This document shows positions 44,039 through 52,954 of a stretch of DNA of 64,000 nt, one piece after another. The notes under the pieces were generated by a model. That model saw only the letters and a list, made by a program, of their open reading frames with translations, was not told where the DNA came from and ran no database searches. A program made the translations under genes and the position numbers. Within the stretch, counting starts at the first letter, position 1; the number at the start of each line of letters is the position of its first letter. Origin of the DNA: Planctomycetota bacterium. GTDB taxonomy: Bacteria > Planctomycetota > Planctomycetia > Gemmatales > Gemmataceae. The stretch is from NCBI GenBank assembly GCA_029777335.1, contig JAKOSN010000086.1, forward strand, positions 48,388 through 112,387. The letters are read 5' to 3'.

Positions 44039-44092
44039 GTCGAAGGGATGGTGACAATGGACTGTCATCATCCCTTCGACGTTTTTCTTTTT
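44039..44092 (+). terminator. Rho-independent terminator of the lipoprotein gene
   Basis: An 18-bp stem with one G-T pair (44039-44056 with 44063-44080) and a 6-base loop is followed by GTTTTTCTTTTT. It is the clearest plus-strand terminator in the window. Beyond it, up to the next gene end at 44383, only one further hairpin is seen. Confidence 0.92.
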
Positions 44093-44311
44093 GCGCGTTT
44101 CTCAACATCTCCTGGAGGGGATCTCCTTCCTGAAGAGCACTCCCTGGCAATTGCCAATTGCGCCACACTCGCCTCGACGGGTCGCTTTGCACCATCCCCA
44201 CAAAGAGGCGCTCCGATGCAGTCTCGGCTCGCAATTGCTGGCAAGAGGGAGGTTGCTTCGAGAGGAAGGAAGATGTGGAGAGGGCGTAGTGGCAGAACAG
44301 GGCCAAAGGAG

Positions 44312-44357
44312 CGGCCCCGGCGAGCCGTCCTCTGGTGAAGACGAGTCGCCGGGGCCG
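44312..44357 (-). terminator. GC-rich hairpin at the end of the PhnD-like gene
   Basis: CGGCCCCGGCGA (44312-44323) pairs perfectly with TCGCCGGGGCCG (44346-44357), and the loop can extend the stem (CGTC/GACG). It lies 26 bases past the stop of the minus-strand gene ending at 44383. Only three T residues follow, so it is a weak intrinsic terminator or a 3'-end stabiliser. Confidence 0.5.
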
Positions 44358-44382
44358 GTGAGCAAGGGTCCTGAGCAACGCC

Positions 44383-45279
44383 TTAACGAACTGGCGGCGG
44401 ATACGCCTTGATGATGGCGATCAGCTGATCGTCAAAGTCGGCAGGGACCGGCTCGAAACTGGTGATGCGGCAAAGTTTGAGCAACTCCTGTCCGCGTGCG
44501 TTCTTCGAGGCGGCGACCATGCCCTCGCGGAAGCGCCGCACGATTTCGGGTTTGAGAGTGCCCGCCTGGTAGGCGATCACGGCAGCGGGGAATGGTTCGG
44601 ACTGGATAAGAACCCGCAACCGAGCCGCGCGTCCAGGCTTCTCCTTGACATACTGGTCATAGGCGACCCGATCGACAATGGCGGCGTCGGAGAGACCGTC
44701 GCCCACATCATCCAGGGCATCCTCGGCGCTGGAGGGATGTTTGACCGACGAGAAGTATTTGGTCGGATCCTCGCCCCCGCCAGGGCAGCGGCGTTCGAGG
44801 AAGAGATGACAGTGCTCGCGGCTCAGGCGAGGCAAGCCAATCGCTTTGCCCTTGAGGTCGGCGCAACTTTTGAGTTCGCTGTCCTTGCGGACCACGAGCA
44901 GGGCGTGCAGTTGCCGATCACGACAGATGGCGATCACCAGCGGTTTCAGATCCGGGTTTTTCTGGCGTGCCCAGGCGAACTCAAAGCCGTGGTAGACACC
45001 CAGGTGGATCTTGTGTTCCTTCATTGCCTGAGCCAGTTCGCAGGCATCGCCCCCGCACTGAAGGTTGCCGGTACACCCGGTTTGCGAATCCATCAGCGCC
45101 TTGAGAGGGCGTGACAGGATCTGCATCAACGTCGGGGGCATGTCACGAAATAAACTCTTGATAATACCGATCTGCAAAATCTCCCGCGTGCCTTCCTCTT
45201 CGGCGCGCGCGGTGCCAGGCAGCAGGATGGCGCATCCCAGTGCCAGAGCCATGACTCCTCCAACCAGTCGCCTCAGCAT
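44383..45279 (-). CDS. PhnD-like periplasmic substrate-binding protein
   Basis: 298 residues. A signal peptide (RLVGGVMALALGCAILLPGTARA) precedes a type 2 periplasmic-binding fold of the phosphate/phosphonate (PhnD) family: KEHKIHLGVYHGFEFAWA, ELKSCADLKGKAIGLP, then EDALDDVGDGLSDAAIVD. An internal Cys-rich stretch (TGCTGNLQCGGDAC) is unusual. No ABC ATPase or permease is near; it instead follows a TolC-like gene by 116 bases on the same strand. Orphan PhnD-like proteins can be sensors, so the ligand is open. Confidence 0.85.
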   Translation of the reverse strand: MLRRLVGGVMALALGCAILLPGTARAEEEGTREILQIGIIKSLFRDMPPTLMQILSRPLKALMDSQTGCTGNLQCGGDACELAQAMKEHKIHLGVYHGFEFAWARQKNPDLKPLVIAICRDRQLHALLVVRKDSELKSCADLKGKAIGLPRLSREHCHLFLERRCPGGGEDPTKYFSSVKHPSSAEDALDDVGDGLSDAAIVDRVAYDQYVKEKPGRAARLRVLIQSEPFPAAVIAYQAGTLKPEIVRRFREGMVAASKNARGQELLKLCRITSFEPVPADFDDQLIAIIKAYPPPVR

Positions 45280-45395
45280 GCTCCGCTCCCTCCCTGGGCA
45301 CAAACGGATGCCCGCCAGACCTATTGCGGGTCCGGCGGGTTCCGTCAATCTCAACTTGAGAACATCAACTCCTTCCTACCCTCGTCCTCCTTCAC

Positions 45396-46730
45396 TCAGT
45401 GCGCATCGCCTGGAATCGCGGGGTCGAAGCCAGGATTCACTCCGCCGGCAGTCACGCGCTCCAGGGTCGCCAGGGCCAGGAGGAGGTCGTAGCGTGCCTG
45501 GTTGAGCCGTAACTTTAACTCCGTGGTGCGATTGCGTACCTTCAGGACTTCGTCCAGCCGTGGTCGTCCCGACATGGGATCGGCGGGATCGAAGTTCGGG
45601 AAATTGGCGTTGAGGATCTCGTCTTCCTTCAACGCCTGGCGATAGAAGGCTTCCTGCCGGGCCGCCTCCTGCCACTTCAGATAGGCATCTTCCGCTTCCA
45701 GGGCGATCAGTTGGCGGGTCTTGTCGGCGACCGCCTCGGCGCGGGCATGGAAGGCGCGAGCACGTTGCACGCGCGCATCCTTGTTGCCGATCAACTGCGT
45801 TGGCATCTCGATGGCCACTGCCGCCGGACGATATTCCGCCCCATTCGATCCCTGAGGGACCGGGATTGCGTGCAGGTCGGCTGCCGAGGCGAAGGTGTCG
45901 GCCTTGAAGCCGGTGAGCACCGACTGAGCTTTCACCTCCAGGCAGGTCAGCGCGACCGCCACCGTGGCCTGGATCATCTCTCCCCGCCGTTGTAGCGCCA
46001 GCCGCACAACCTCTTCCTTGCAGGGGACGGAGACAGCGAGGTCGGGGAGGGTGGCTTCCTCGTTCAGCTGGATGGGGATACACGGCTCCAACCCCACAGC
46101 TTCGCGCAACGCTGCCAGGGCACGCTGTTTGCCGGCACTGGCTTCTTCACGCCGTGCCTGCGCCGTCTGGATAAGCACCTTGATTTCGCCCACATCCCAG
46201 CTCTTGACATCCCGGCGTCCTTCGCGCGCCTTGGTCGCCACCTCTTCCAGATAGTAAAGGCTGGTCACCTGATCCTTCGGGCCGAGAACCTTGCTGGCAA
46301 TCTTGTACTGTTCCTGGGCAAAGAGGGCGGACAGATAATTGCGGGTGACGTTGTAGCGTGTCTCCCATTCCACCTTGTTCAAATGGGCCTGCGAGGCAAG
46401 CAACCCCTGTCCGGCCTGCTCGCGCCGATACTGGAGATCGCGGCGCACCAGCCCGGGGAGAATCAGCCGCTCGATGGCTTCCTTGGAGCGCATCGTGGCG
46501 AGAACGCTGGCCTGCTGAGCCTTGATCGCGGGTTGATGTTCCAGGGCGAGGGCACGTAACTGCGCCAGATCGGCAGCAATCAGGGGGGATGCGGCGGGAG
46601 CAGCCACAGGGGCGCTACCCGGCTCCTGGGCAAGGACCGGGAGGTCAGTTAACGACACGACACAGGGAAGCGCGATGCCGCCAAGCACCAGGGAAAATCC
46701 GCGTCTGCGAATCCAGGGTAGTATCTTCAT
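45396..46730 (-). CDS. TolC-family outer-membrane protein
   Basis: 444 residues with a signal peptide (LVLGGIALPCVVSLTDLPVLA). The two halves carry long helices with heptad pattern (LRALALEHQPAIKAQQASVLA, EVLKVRNRTTELKLRLNQARYDLLLALATLERVTAG), typical of TolC-like channels. It is shorter and more helical than the two homologues at 49202 and 50987, and the beta-barrel strands are less evident, so a channel role is less certain. It is followed by the PhnD-like gene. Confidence 0.75.
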   Translation of the reverse strand: MKILPWIRRRGFSLVLGGIALPCVVSLTDLPVLAQEPGSAPVAAPAASPLIAADLAQLRALALEHQPAIKAQQASVLATMRSKEAIERLILPGLVRRDLQYRREQAGQGLLASQAHLNKVEWETRYNVTRNYLSALFAQEQYKIASKVLGPKDQVTSLYYLEEVATKAREGRRDVKSWDVGEIKVLIQTAQARREEASAGKQRALAALREAVGLEPCIPIQLNEEATLPDLAVSVPCKEEVVRLALQRRGEMIQATVAVALTCLEVKAQSVLTGFKADTFASAADLHAIPVPQGSNGAEYRPAAVAIEMPTQLIGNKDARVQRARAFHARAEAVADKTRQLIALEAEDAYLKWQEAARQEAFYRQALKEDEILNANFPNFDPADPMSGRPRLDEVLKVRNRTTELKLRLNQARYDLLLALATLERVTAGGVNPGFDPAIPGDAH

Positions 46731-46975
46731 GATGAGCCATTCCTTGACTGCCAGGCTCCGCGAGCGGACCGGGTGGGTAGCGACCGGGTAGGTGCGGGCC
46801 AGGTGGATTGCTACTGTTATCCCTGAAAGGTAGATCGGTTACCTGCGTTGCCTGCTCCAGCAAGACGACGAAAAAACACGAAAACGGCTGCCCCGGACGT
46901 GAGACCAGCACCGATCTGGTAGTCTGGAGAGAACGAGCAAACCTGACCCACGAGAGCCGCCAAGAGGATTCCGTG

Positions 46976-48487
46976 ATGCGCATCGAAAACACCCCTGCCG
47001 TCGAGCGGGCCGTGCAGGTTGGCCAGCACTGGGCTGCGCGGCAATCTGAACCCGAGGTGGCGCCTCTGCATCTCCTGGCTGGGCTCCTTGCCGAGGAGGA
47101 AGGGCGCGTGGCGGAACTCCTTGTTCAGGGCGGGCTCGATCTCGCTGCCTGGCGTCGCGCTCACGGAGAGCCTCCTTCCAGCGAGGAACCCCCTCCGCCG
47201 GTTCCTCTCAGTCCTGAGACGGCGTTTCTTCTATCCGAGGCGCGGTCCCTGGCCCACGAACTCTTTGCCGAGACCAGTCTCTCCAGCGATTGTGTGCTTC
47301 TGGCGTTGCTCCGCCAGGACGCCACCGTGCGCCATTCGCTGGAGGATGCCGGCGTGGATGTGACGGCGGTGGAAACCACCCTGCTGGGGCTGGCTCCTCC
47401 CCCGCTGGAGATGGATGAACCCCTGCACCTGGAGGAACCCACGGTGCAGGTCGATGCTGCGCGCGTTCTCGACGCCAACCTCAATCGGGCCCGGGAGGCG
47501 CTGCGGGTGCTGGAGGATTACTGTCGCTTCTGCCTGGACGATCGCTTTCTTTGTCGCCAGCTGAAGGAAATGCGTCATGGGATGCTCCGGCAACTGTACG
47601 CTCTCCCCGAGCAGCTGTTGCTCCACGCCCGTGATACCCTGGCCGACGTGGGGACCACCATCACCACTCCAACCGAGCAGGTGCGCCATTCACTGCAGGA
47701 GGTTGTTCAGGCCAACTGCAAGCGTTTGCAGGAAGCGCTCCGCTCCCTGGAGGAGTTTTCCAAGTTGTTTGGTGCACAGCTGGGGCGTGAGTGGGAGCGA
47801 TTGCGTTACCAGAGTTACACCCTGGAGCGCGCCCTCGTCTGGGGAGGAGCAGCCCGACAGCGGCTGGCGGAGTGCACGTTGCAGGTGCTGCTGACCGGAG
47901 CCCAATGCACGCACAGCCTGGAGAGGACCGTCCGGGAGGCGGCTGCCGGAGGGGCGCACATCATCCAGATGCGCGAAAAGGAGTTAAACGATCGCTTGTT
48001 GTTACAGCGGGCGCGGGACATGCGTCGCTGGACTCGCGCAGAGGGGGTACTCTTCGTGGTGAACGATCGTCCGGATGTGGCTCGCCTGGTGGAGGCCGAT
48101 GGAATCCATCTGGGACAGGAAGATCTGCCCATCAAGGAGGTGCGTCGGCTGGTGGGGACCGACATGCTGATCGGGGTGAGTACCCACAATTTGCTGCAGC
48201 TGCGGCAGGCGATTCTGGATGGAGCGAGCTACGTGGGGGTTGGTCCGACGTTCCCCTCTCCAACCAAGTCTTTTGAGGAGTTTGCCGGTCTGGAATATGC
48301 GCAGCAGGCGGCCGCGGAGACCACTCTGCCCGCGTTCGCGATTGGCGGGATCAACCCGAAGACCCTGTCGACGGCGCTGGCCGTCGGAGTTCGCCGGATT
48401 GCCGTCAGCCACGCCATCGCTCAAGCCGAGTCGCCACGTGCTGCGGCCCTCGCGCTGCGTCAGTTGCTGGACAGCGTGCGCGCTTAG
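46976..48487 (+). CDS. thiE: Clp_N-ThiD2-ThiE fusion, thiamine-phosphate synthase
   Basis: 503 residues in three parts. Residues 1-145 look like the double Clp N-terminal repeat (ENTPAVERAVQVGQHWA, APLHLLAGLLAEEEG, SSDCVLLALLRQD). Residues about 160-290 match the ThiD2-type domain seen before some ThiE proteins (ARVLDANLNRAREALRVLED). Residues 300-503 are complete ThiE: QMREKE, VNDRPDVA, GIHLGQEDLP, GVSTHN, GVGPTFPSPTK, AIGGI. ThiE joins HMP-pyrophosphate and thiazole phosphate into thiamine phosphate. The Clp_N domain normally hands substrates to AAA+ unfoldases, so its place here is odd; it may mark the enzyme for regulated turnover. The start is MRIENTP at 46976. Confidence 0.9.
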   Translation: MRIENTPAVERAVQVGQHWAARQSEPEVAPLHLLAGLLAEEEGRVAELLVQGGLDLAAWRRAHGEPPSSEEPPPPVPLSPETAFLLSEARSLAHELFAETSLSSDCVLLALLRQDATVRHSLEDAGVDVTAVETTLLGLAPPPLEMDEPLHLEEPTVQVDAARVLDANLNRAREALRVLEDYCRFCLDDRFLCRQLKEMRHGMLRQLYALPEQLLLHARDTLADVGTTITTPTEQVRHSLQEVVQANCKRLQEALRSLEEFSKLFGAQLGREWERLRYQSYTLERALVWGGAARQRLAECTLQVLLTGAQCTHSLERTVREAAAGGAHIIQMREKELNDRLLLQRARDMRRWTRAEGVLFVVNDRPDVARLVEADGIHLGQEDLPIKEVRRLVGTDMLIGVSTHNLLQLRQAILDGASYVGVGPTFPSPTKSFEEFAGLEYAQQAAAETTLPAFAIGGINPKTLSTALAVGVRRIAVSHAIAQAESPRAAALALRQLLDSVRA

Positions 48488-48637
48488 CGACCTGCCCGGC
48501 CGTGGCGCTTCGCTCGGGTAAGGATCCGGTCCGCCGGCCAGGAGGAGCCTGGCGGTGCTTTCTCCTGGAGGATACAATCCGGGAGTTGAAACGATGACGA
48601 TGTATCGAACAACCTCTCACGATGGGATCAGTCCGCC

Positions 48638-49000
48638 ATGCGTAAGCGCCCTCATGATTATGACGACGAGGACTATGACGACGACGAGGAAGACGATTAC
48701 CTCAGACGCATTCGGAAGAAACCAGAACTCGGTGACGATCCGGCGATGCGCATGCTGATACCTGTGGGGCGTTCGGGGTGGGCGATCGCGGCGGGGTATC
48801 TGGGGCTGCTTTCGGTGTTGTGTGTCCCTGCTCCTCTGGCGTTGATTGCCGGTGTGCTGGCGCTCCAGGAGATTCATCGCAATCCCAAAAAGCACGGCAT
48901 GGGGCGAGCCATCTTTGGGATCGTGATGGGAGCCGGTGGCACGTTATTCCTGATGCTGATCCTCGCTATTCTGATCATGGGGACAATAACCAAACCCTAG
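48638..49000 (+). CDS. Small DUF4190-like membrane protein
   Basis: 120 residues. A very acidic N-terminus (DYDDEDYDDDEEDDY) and basic stretch (RRIRKKP) precede two membrane helices (GWAIAAGYLGLLSVLCVPAPLALIAGVLAL; GTLFLMLILAILIMG), with HRNPKKHGMGRAIFGIVMG between them. This is the DUF4190 pattern. Function unknown. It lies 150 bases after the thiE fusion; a short hairpin (48537-48553) in the gap may end that transcript. Confidence 0.75.
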   Translation: MRKRPHDYDDEDYDDDEEDDYLRRIRKKPELGDDPAMRMLIPVGRSGWAIAAGYLGLLSVLCVPAPLALIAGVLALQEIHRNPKKHGMGRAIFGIVMGAGGTLFLMLILAILIMGTITKP

Positions 49001-49201
49001 GGAGCCGAACGGTGTACTCCAGGGGATCCCAGTCCCTTCGCCAACTTAGGGGGGAGGCGGCAAGGGCAGGGGGCAGCTTCCCTGCGCGAGTTTTCTGGAG
49101 TCCTGGAGCGCGCGCACGTGGGGAGCGGATTGTTCCCTTCGGAAAAGGCAGCGGTTTCGTCACTCCACCATCCGCTTCCATCAACCGCTCCCCCCAGTGG
49201 T

Positions 49202-50890
49202 TCACTGGTTGGCCGGGCCGACACACAGGGCGGTCTCGGTCGGTTGACCAAGAGCCACATACAACTGGAACTGGGCTCGGTTGTAGCCAATCAGGGCGCG
49301 AATGAGTTCCAAACGGGCCGTTCGGAGCAAGTTGACGCTGTTCAACACCTCCAGGGGCTTTCCTTCCAGATCCTTGGTGCGAGCCAGATCCAGATGGTAG
49401 CCATCCTCGGCACGTTTCAGTTTTTGGCGGGCCACATCCACCTCGCGCCGCCGTGCCTGGATTTCACTGTGCGCTTCCACCACTTCCCGATTGATCTGGT
49501 TCAGCGTGCGTTCGCGTTCAGCGACTGCCTGACCCACTTCCGCACGACGTTCGCGCCACAGGGCCAGGTTGCCAAAGCCAAGGTTCTGCAACGACCACCA
49601 GGCCATGGCGTCGATGTCGATACGCCCATCGAAGTTCCCCACCTGAGGCGTGACCAGGTTGCTGCCCCCCCCGAAGTTCCCTGGGCTCCAACCGAGGGAC
49701 AGCATCGGCAAAAGTGGACGGACCTTCTCCTGCCGTTGCCTTGTTTCCGCCGCCCGGATCTCCGCCTGGCGTGCCACCAACTCGGGGCGATTGTCGCGCG
49801 CGATGCGGAGCAGATTGTCCAAACTCAGGTTGGGATCGACCAGCGGCATCTCGGGGACCGATTCCTCCATGGGCCGCAAGCGTTCCGAGGGATCGCGATT
49901 GAGCAGACGAGCCAGTTCGGCAGAGGCAACTGCCACCTCTTCCTCTCCGGCCTGCACCTCGCGGTGAAGGAGCAAGGCCTCCGACTGGGCGCGGTCAGCA
50001 TCACCCTGGCGCCCCGCGCCGGTCTGAGCAAAGTTCGCCGTGATCCGCACCACCTCGCCTACCTCCCCCTCCGATTGCCGTAGTGCCTGCAGGTTGGCCT
50101 CGGCAGTCAGCAGATCGAGGTAGCGCTCGGCGACCTGGAGGAGGATCTGATTGTGGGTTGCCTGGGCGTTGAACTGACTGCTGGTCACCTGCTGGCGGGC
50201 CGCTCGGGGAGCGAAGACCGCATCGGCGAGCGGAACAAAGATGCGCACTGCCGGCATGCTCACCGACTCCGCAGCGCGGGCCGCGCCACCAGCCCCATAG
50301 TAAAATGAGCGTTCATTCAGGTTGCGGATAATGCCTGAGGAAGCGAGCAACCGACCCTCGTGCTGGTGGTAGTTCATACCCCCATTCAGGGTGGGCACCA
50401 GCAGGACTCGCGCCTGGAGCAGGTCGGCCTGGCTGGCCCGCACCTCCTCATAGGCACGCGCGATGGTAGGGTTCTCCACCCCCGCCATGTTAAAGGCGCC
50501 CACAAAATCGATGGGCACCTCGGAAGTTGGCGGAACGGACGGGGTGTCCGAGGCGATGGTGGGTTCCTCGCGGGGTGCCTCGGGCGTGGCGGGCTTCTCT
50601 GCCTTCACCCGAACCATCGGAGTGGACGGCGCACTGTCCGTGGCCCCCGAAAGAACGGGAGCCGCAGCCTGGGCAGAGGAGGCGCTTTCCACAGCGCCAA
50701 CCTGAACTCCAGCGTTGGGTCCGCTCTTTTCCACCCTCGAGGAGAGCGTGGTATCCCCAACCAGAGAGGGAGCGGGGGCCTGGCAACCCAGGGGCCCCTG
50801 CAGGCCAGCCATTAGCACCATGATCTTCCAGAGGACCCGTGCCCGAGGGCCTCGCTTGGTCTTGCTGTCACGAATATCTTGAAGCACCAT
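49202..50890 (-). CDS. TolC-family outer-membrane efflux protein (second channel)
   Basis: 562 residues. An N-terminal hydrophobic stretch ends in GPLGCQAP, a possible but imperfect lipobox. A 90-residue Pro/Ala/Ser-rich segment precedes the channel domain: GVENPTIARAYEEVRASQADL, a repeat of that pattern later, and helix pairs around AQTGAGRQGDADRAQSEALLL. It ends with LIGYNRAQFQLYVALGQP, nearly identical to the end of the neighbour at 50987, so the two are paralogues from a duplication. GGGAG precedes the ATG. It is the last gene of the efflux cluster. Confidence 0.88.
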   Translation of the reverse strand: MVLQDIRDSKTKRGPRARVLWKIMVLMAGLQGPLGCQAPAPSLVGDTTLSSRVEKSGPNAGVQVGAVESASSAQAAAPVLSGATDSAPSTPMVRVKAEKPATPEAPREEPTIASDTPSVPPTSEVPIDFVGAFNMAGVENPTIARAYEEVRASQADLLQARVLLVPTLNGGMNYHQHEGRLLASSGIIRNLNERSFYYGAGGAARAAESVSMPAVRIFVPLADAVFAPRAARQQVTSSQFNAQATHNQILLQVAERYLDLLTAEANLQALRQSEGEVGEVVRITANFAQTGAGRQGDADRAQSEALLLHREVQAGEEEVAVASAELARLLNRDPSERLRPMEESVPEMPLVDPNLSLDNLLRIARDNRPELVARQAEIRAAETRQRQEKVRPLLPMLSLGWSPGNFGGGSNLVTPQVGNFDGRIDIDAMAWWSLQNLGFGNLALWRERRAEVGQAVAERERTLNQINREVVEAHSEIQARRREVDVARQKLKRAEDGYHLDLARTKDLEGKPLEVLNSVNLLRTARLELIRALIGYNRAQFQLYVALGQPTETALCVGPANQ

Positions 50891-50986
50891 CGACTTCTCC
50901 CTGTCTCTGCGGTGGGCTCAGCGGACAGACCCCCTATCCCGGAACCCACACCCAGACCTCCCATCCCTAGAGGACCCAGGAACTGC

Positions 50987-52657
50987 TCAGTGGGAATGCG
51001 GTGGAGTGACACACGGGGTTACAGCAGGACAGGAATCGGCCGGATGGGCATCGGCTGGAGGCGGAACCAGCGACGCCGGGATGGGCCGGGCCAGACAGTT
51101 GGCGGGCGGCTGTCCCAGCGCGACATAAAGCTGGAACTGCGCCCGATTGTACTCGATGATGGCCTGGAGGTAACTGCTGCGGCTGCGTCCCAGCAGGCGC
51201 AGGCTATCCAGCACCTCGATGGGGAGGCCCTCACGGTTCTTGGTTCGATTCAGGTCTTCCTTGAAGCCAGCGGAACTGCGCTGCAAGGCACGCTCGGCAG
51301 TTCCAATCTGGGCGTAGCGTGAATGGGTGCGGGCATAGGCGGTTGCCACCTCGGCGCGGACCTGATTGAGCACTTCCAGGCGGCGGTAGTTGCTCATGCG
51401 GGTGTGGGCCTGCTCCAGGCGAATCCGGGCCAGGTTCCCCAACCCCAGATTTTGCACCGACCAGTACACCACGGCGTCGATGTCCTGGCGATCCCCAAAG
51501 CTCCCGAAACGCGGCTTCTGCAGGACGCTGCCATCGGCCTGAGGGATGCCCTGAGAGACCAGGTTGCTTCCGCCACCAAACACACCAGCGCTGTACCCGA
51601 GTACCAGGTTGGGAGAGAAGGGCAACACCTTCGCCTCCTGTAAGCGGAGCAGGGCCGCGCGAATGTCTGCCTGGGCCTCTCCCAGTTCCGGGCGGCGGGT
51701 CAGGGCAATGGTCAGCAGTTCGGCCAGCGGGACCGGATCAGGAACGATCGGAGTGGGGACCACCCAGCCGTCAATGGCGTGCAGTCGGATGGAGGGATCG
51801 AGATTCAGCAACTGACACAGCCGAGCGGACGCGGTCAGAACGTCGTTCTCCGCCTGGAGAACCTCGGCGTTGCGTTCTTCCACGGTGGCCGCGGCTCGAT
51901 CCGCATCGGCCGCACGCCCTTCCCCGGTCCTGGCATAGTTGGCCGTCACCCGGGCGACTTCGTTTGCCTCGTCCCGGGTTTGCACCGCGATGGCGCGCAT
52001 CCCTTCCGCCGCGAGCAGATCGAGATAGGCGCTGGTGACGCGCAGGAGCATCTCATTTCGGACTGCCGCATTATTGAATTCGCGCTGGCGCACCACCTGG
52101 CGAGCAATCAGGGTGTCATAAATGGTCAGGGCGGGGTTGCCGGCCCACACCAGACCGGGGATGTTCACGCTCCCGGCGGCGATGGCGTTGCTCCCAAGAC
52201 CCAGGTAGAGTGAACCACGGTTCACCTTGAGGATGTTACCATTGGACTGCTGCAAGGGGCCGTTGTGCAAATCGAGGTTGGTACCAAGGTTAATCGTTGG
52301 CAAGAACTGAGCGGCGGCGAACTGGCGGAGCGCGTCGGCTTCGGTCACGCGCGCCTGGGCGAGCAAGATCTCTGGGTTCTGCACACCGGCCAGACGCAGG
52401 GCTGATCCCAGGTCGATCTGGTGGACCTCCTGTTGCAGGATGGTATCCACGATCACCGGGGGAGGAACGTCTTTGGCCGGCTCCTTGGGCGGCTTCTTTT
52501 GAGGAGGGGCTTCCTTGGGCGGAGGAGCGTCCTTGGAGGGGGGCGGCGCTGCGCCAGGTTCCAGAGCCACGGGAGGAAGTGCCAACACCGAGGTGTTGAA
52601 CGCACTCAAAGTCAACAGGCCAGCGAACAACCACCTTACACCAGGGAATCTGGACAT
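50987..52657 (-). CDS. TolC-family outer-membrane efflux protein (first channel)
   Basis: 556 residues with a cleavable signal (LFAGLLTLSAFNTSVLA) and a Pro/Lys-rich spacer (KEAPPQKKPPKEPAKDVPPP). The channel halves are ALRLAGVQNPEILLAQARVTEADAL and TRRPELGEAQADIRAALLRLQEA; it ends IIEYNRAQFQLYVALGQP. It should form the outer-membrane duct for the RND pump encoded 298 bases upstream. A tail with three Cys follows the last helix. The start is MSRFPGV at 52657. Confidence 0.9.
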   Translation of the reverse strand: MSRFPGVRWLFAGLLTLSAFNTSVLALPPVALEPGAAPPPSKDAPPPKEAPPQKKPPKEPAKDVPPPVIVDTILQQEVHQIDLGSALRLAGVQNPEILLAQARVTEADALRQFAAAQFLPTINLGTNLDLHNGPLQQSNGNILKVNRGSLYLGLGSNAIAAGSVNIPGLVWAGNPALTIYDTLIARQVVRQREFNNAAVRNEMLLRVTSAYLDLLAAEGMRAIAVQTRDEANEVARVTANYARTGEGRAADADRAAATVEERNAEVLQAENDVLTASARLCQLLNLDPSIRLHAIDGWVVPTPIVPDPVPLAELLTIALTRRPELGEAQADIRAALLRLQEAKVLPFSPNLVLGYSAGVFGGGSNLVSQGIPQADGSVLQKPRFGSFGDRQDIDAVVYWSVQNLGLGNLARIRLEQAHTRMSNYRRLEVLNQVRAEVATAYARTHSRYAQIGTAERALQRSSAGFKEDLNRTKNREGLPIEVLDSLRLLGRSRSSYLQAIIEYNRAQFQLYVALGQPPANCLARPIPASLVPPPADAHPADSCPAVTPCVTPPHSH

Positions 52658-52898
52658 GGCTACCTCGCAGAGCATGTCCTGCCTTGGGGGCTGTGTTCGT
52701 TGAGGTCCATCACGGGCAGGGGTCAGGTAAACAGTTCAGCGCGGGAAAAGAGATTGCCCTCTCACCAACGGCGACCCGGGCTCGGGGTCGCAAGGTAGGG
52801 ATAATCGCTCGTCTTCATAATCTCTATCGGTTCAGGCAGAATCCTACATTTGGACTTTCCTGCACATTCAGAGCAACTGGAAGATTTCTGAAAGGACG

Positions 52899-52938
52899 AG
52901 GCGGGGTTGCCGCGCCACAGACACGGCCAACCCCGCCT
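52899..52938. repeat. Inverted repeat after the RND pump gene
   Basis: AGGCGGGGTTG (52899-52909) and CAACCCCGCCT (52928-52938) pair perfectly with an 18-base loop. It lies 17 bases past the pump stop in the minus direction. There is no T tract on the minus strand, so it may only reduce read-through into the channel genes. Confidence 0.45.
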
Positions 52939-52954
52939 TTACAGGGACCAGGAA

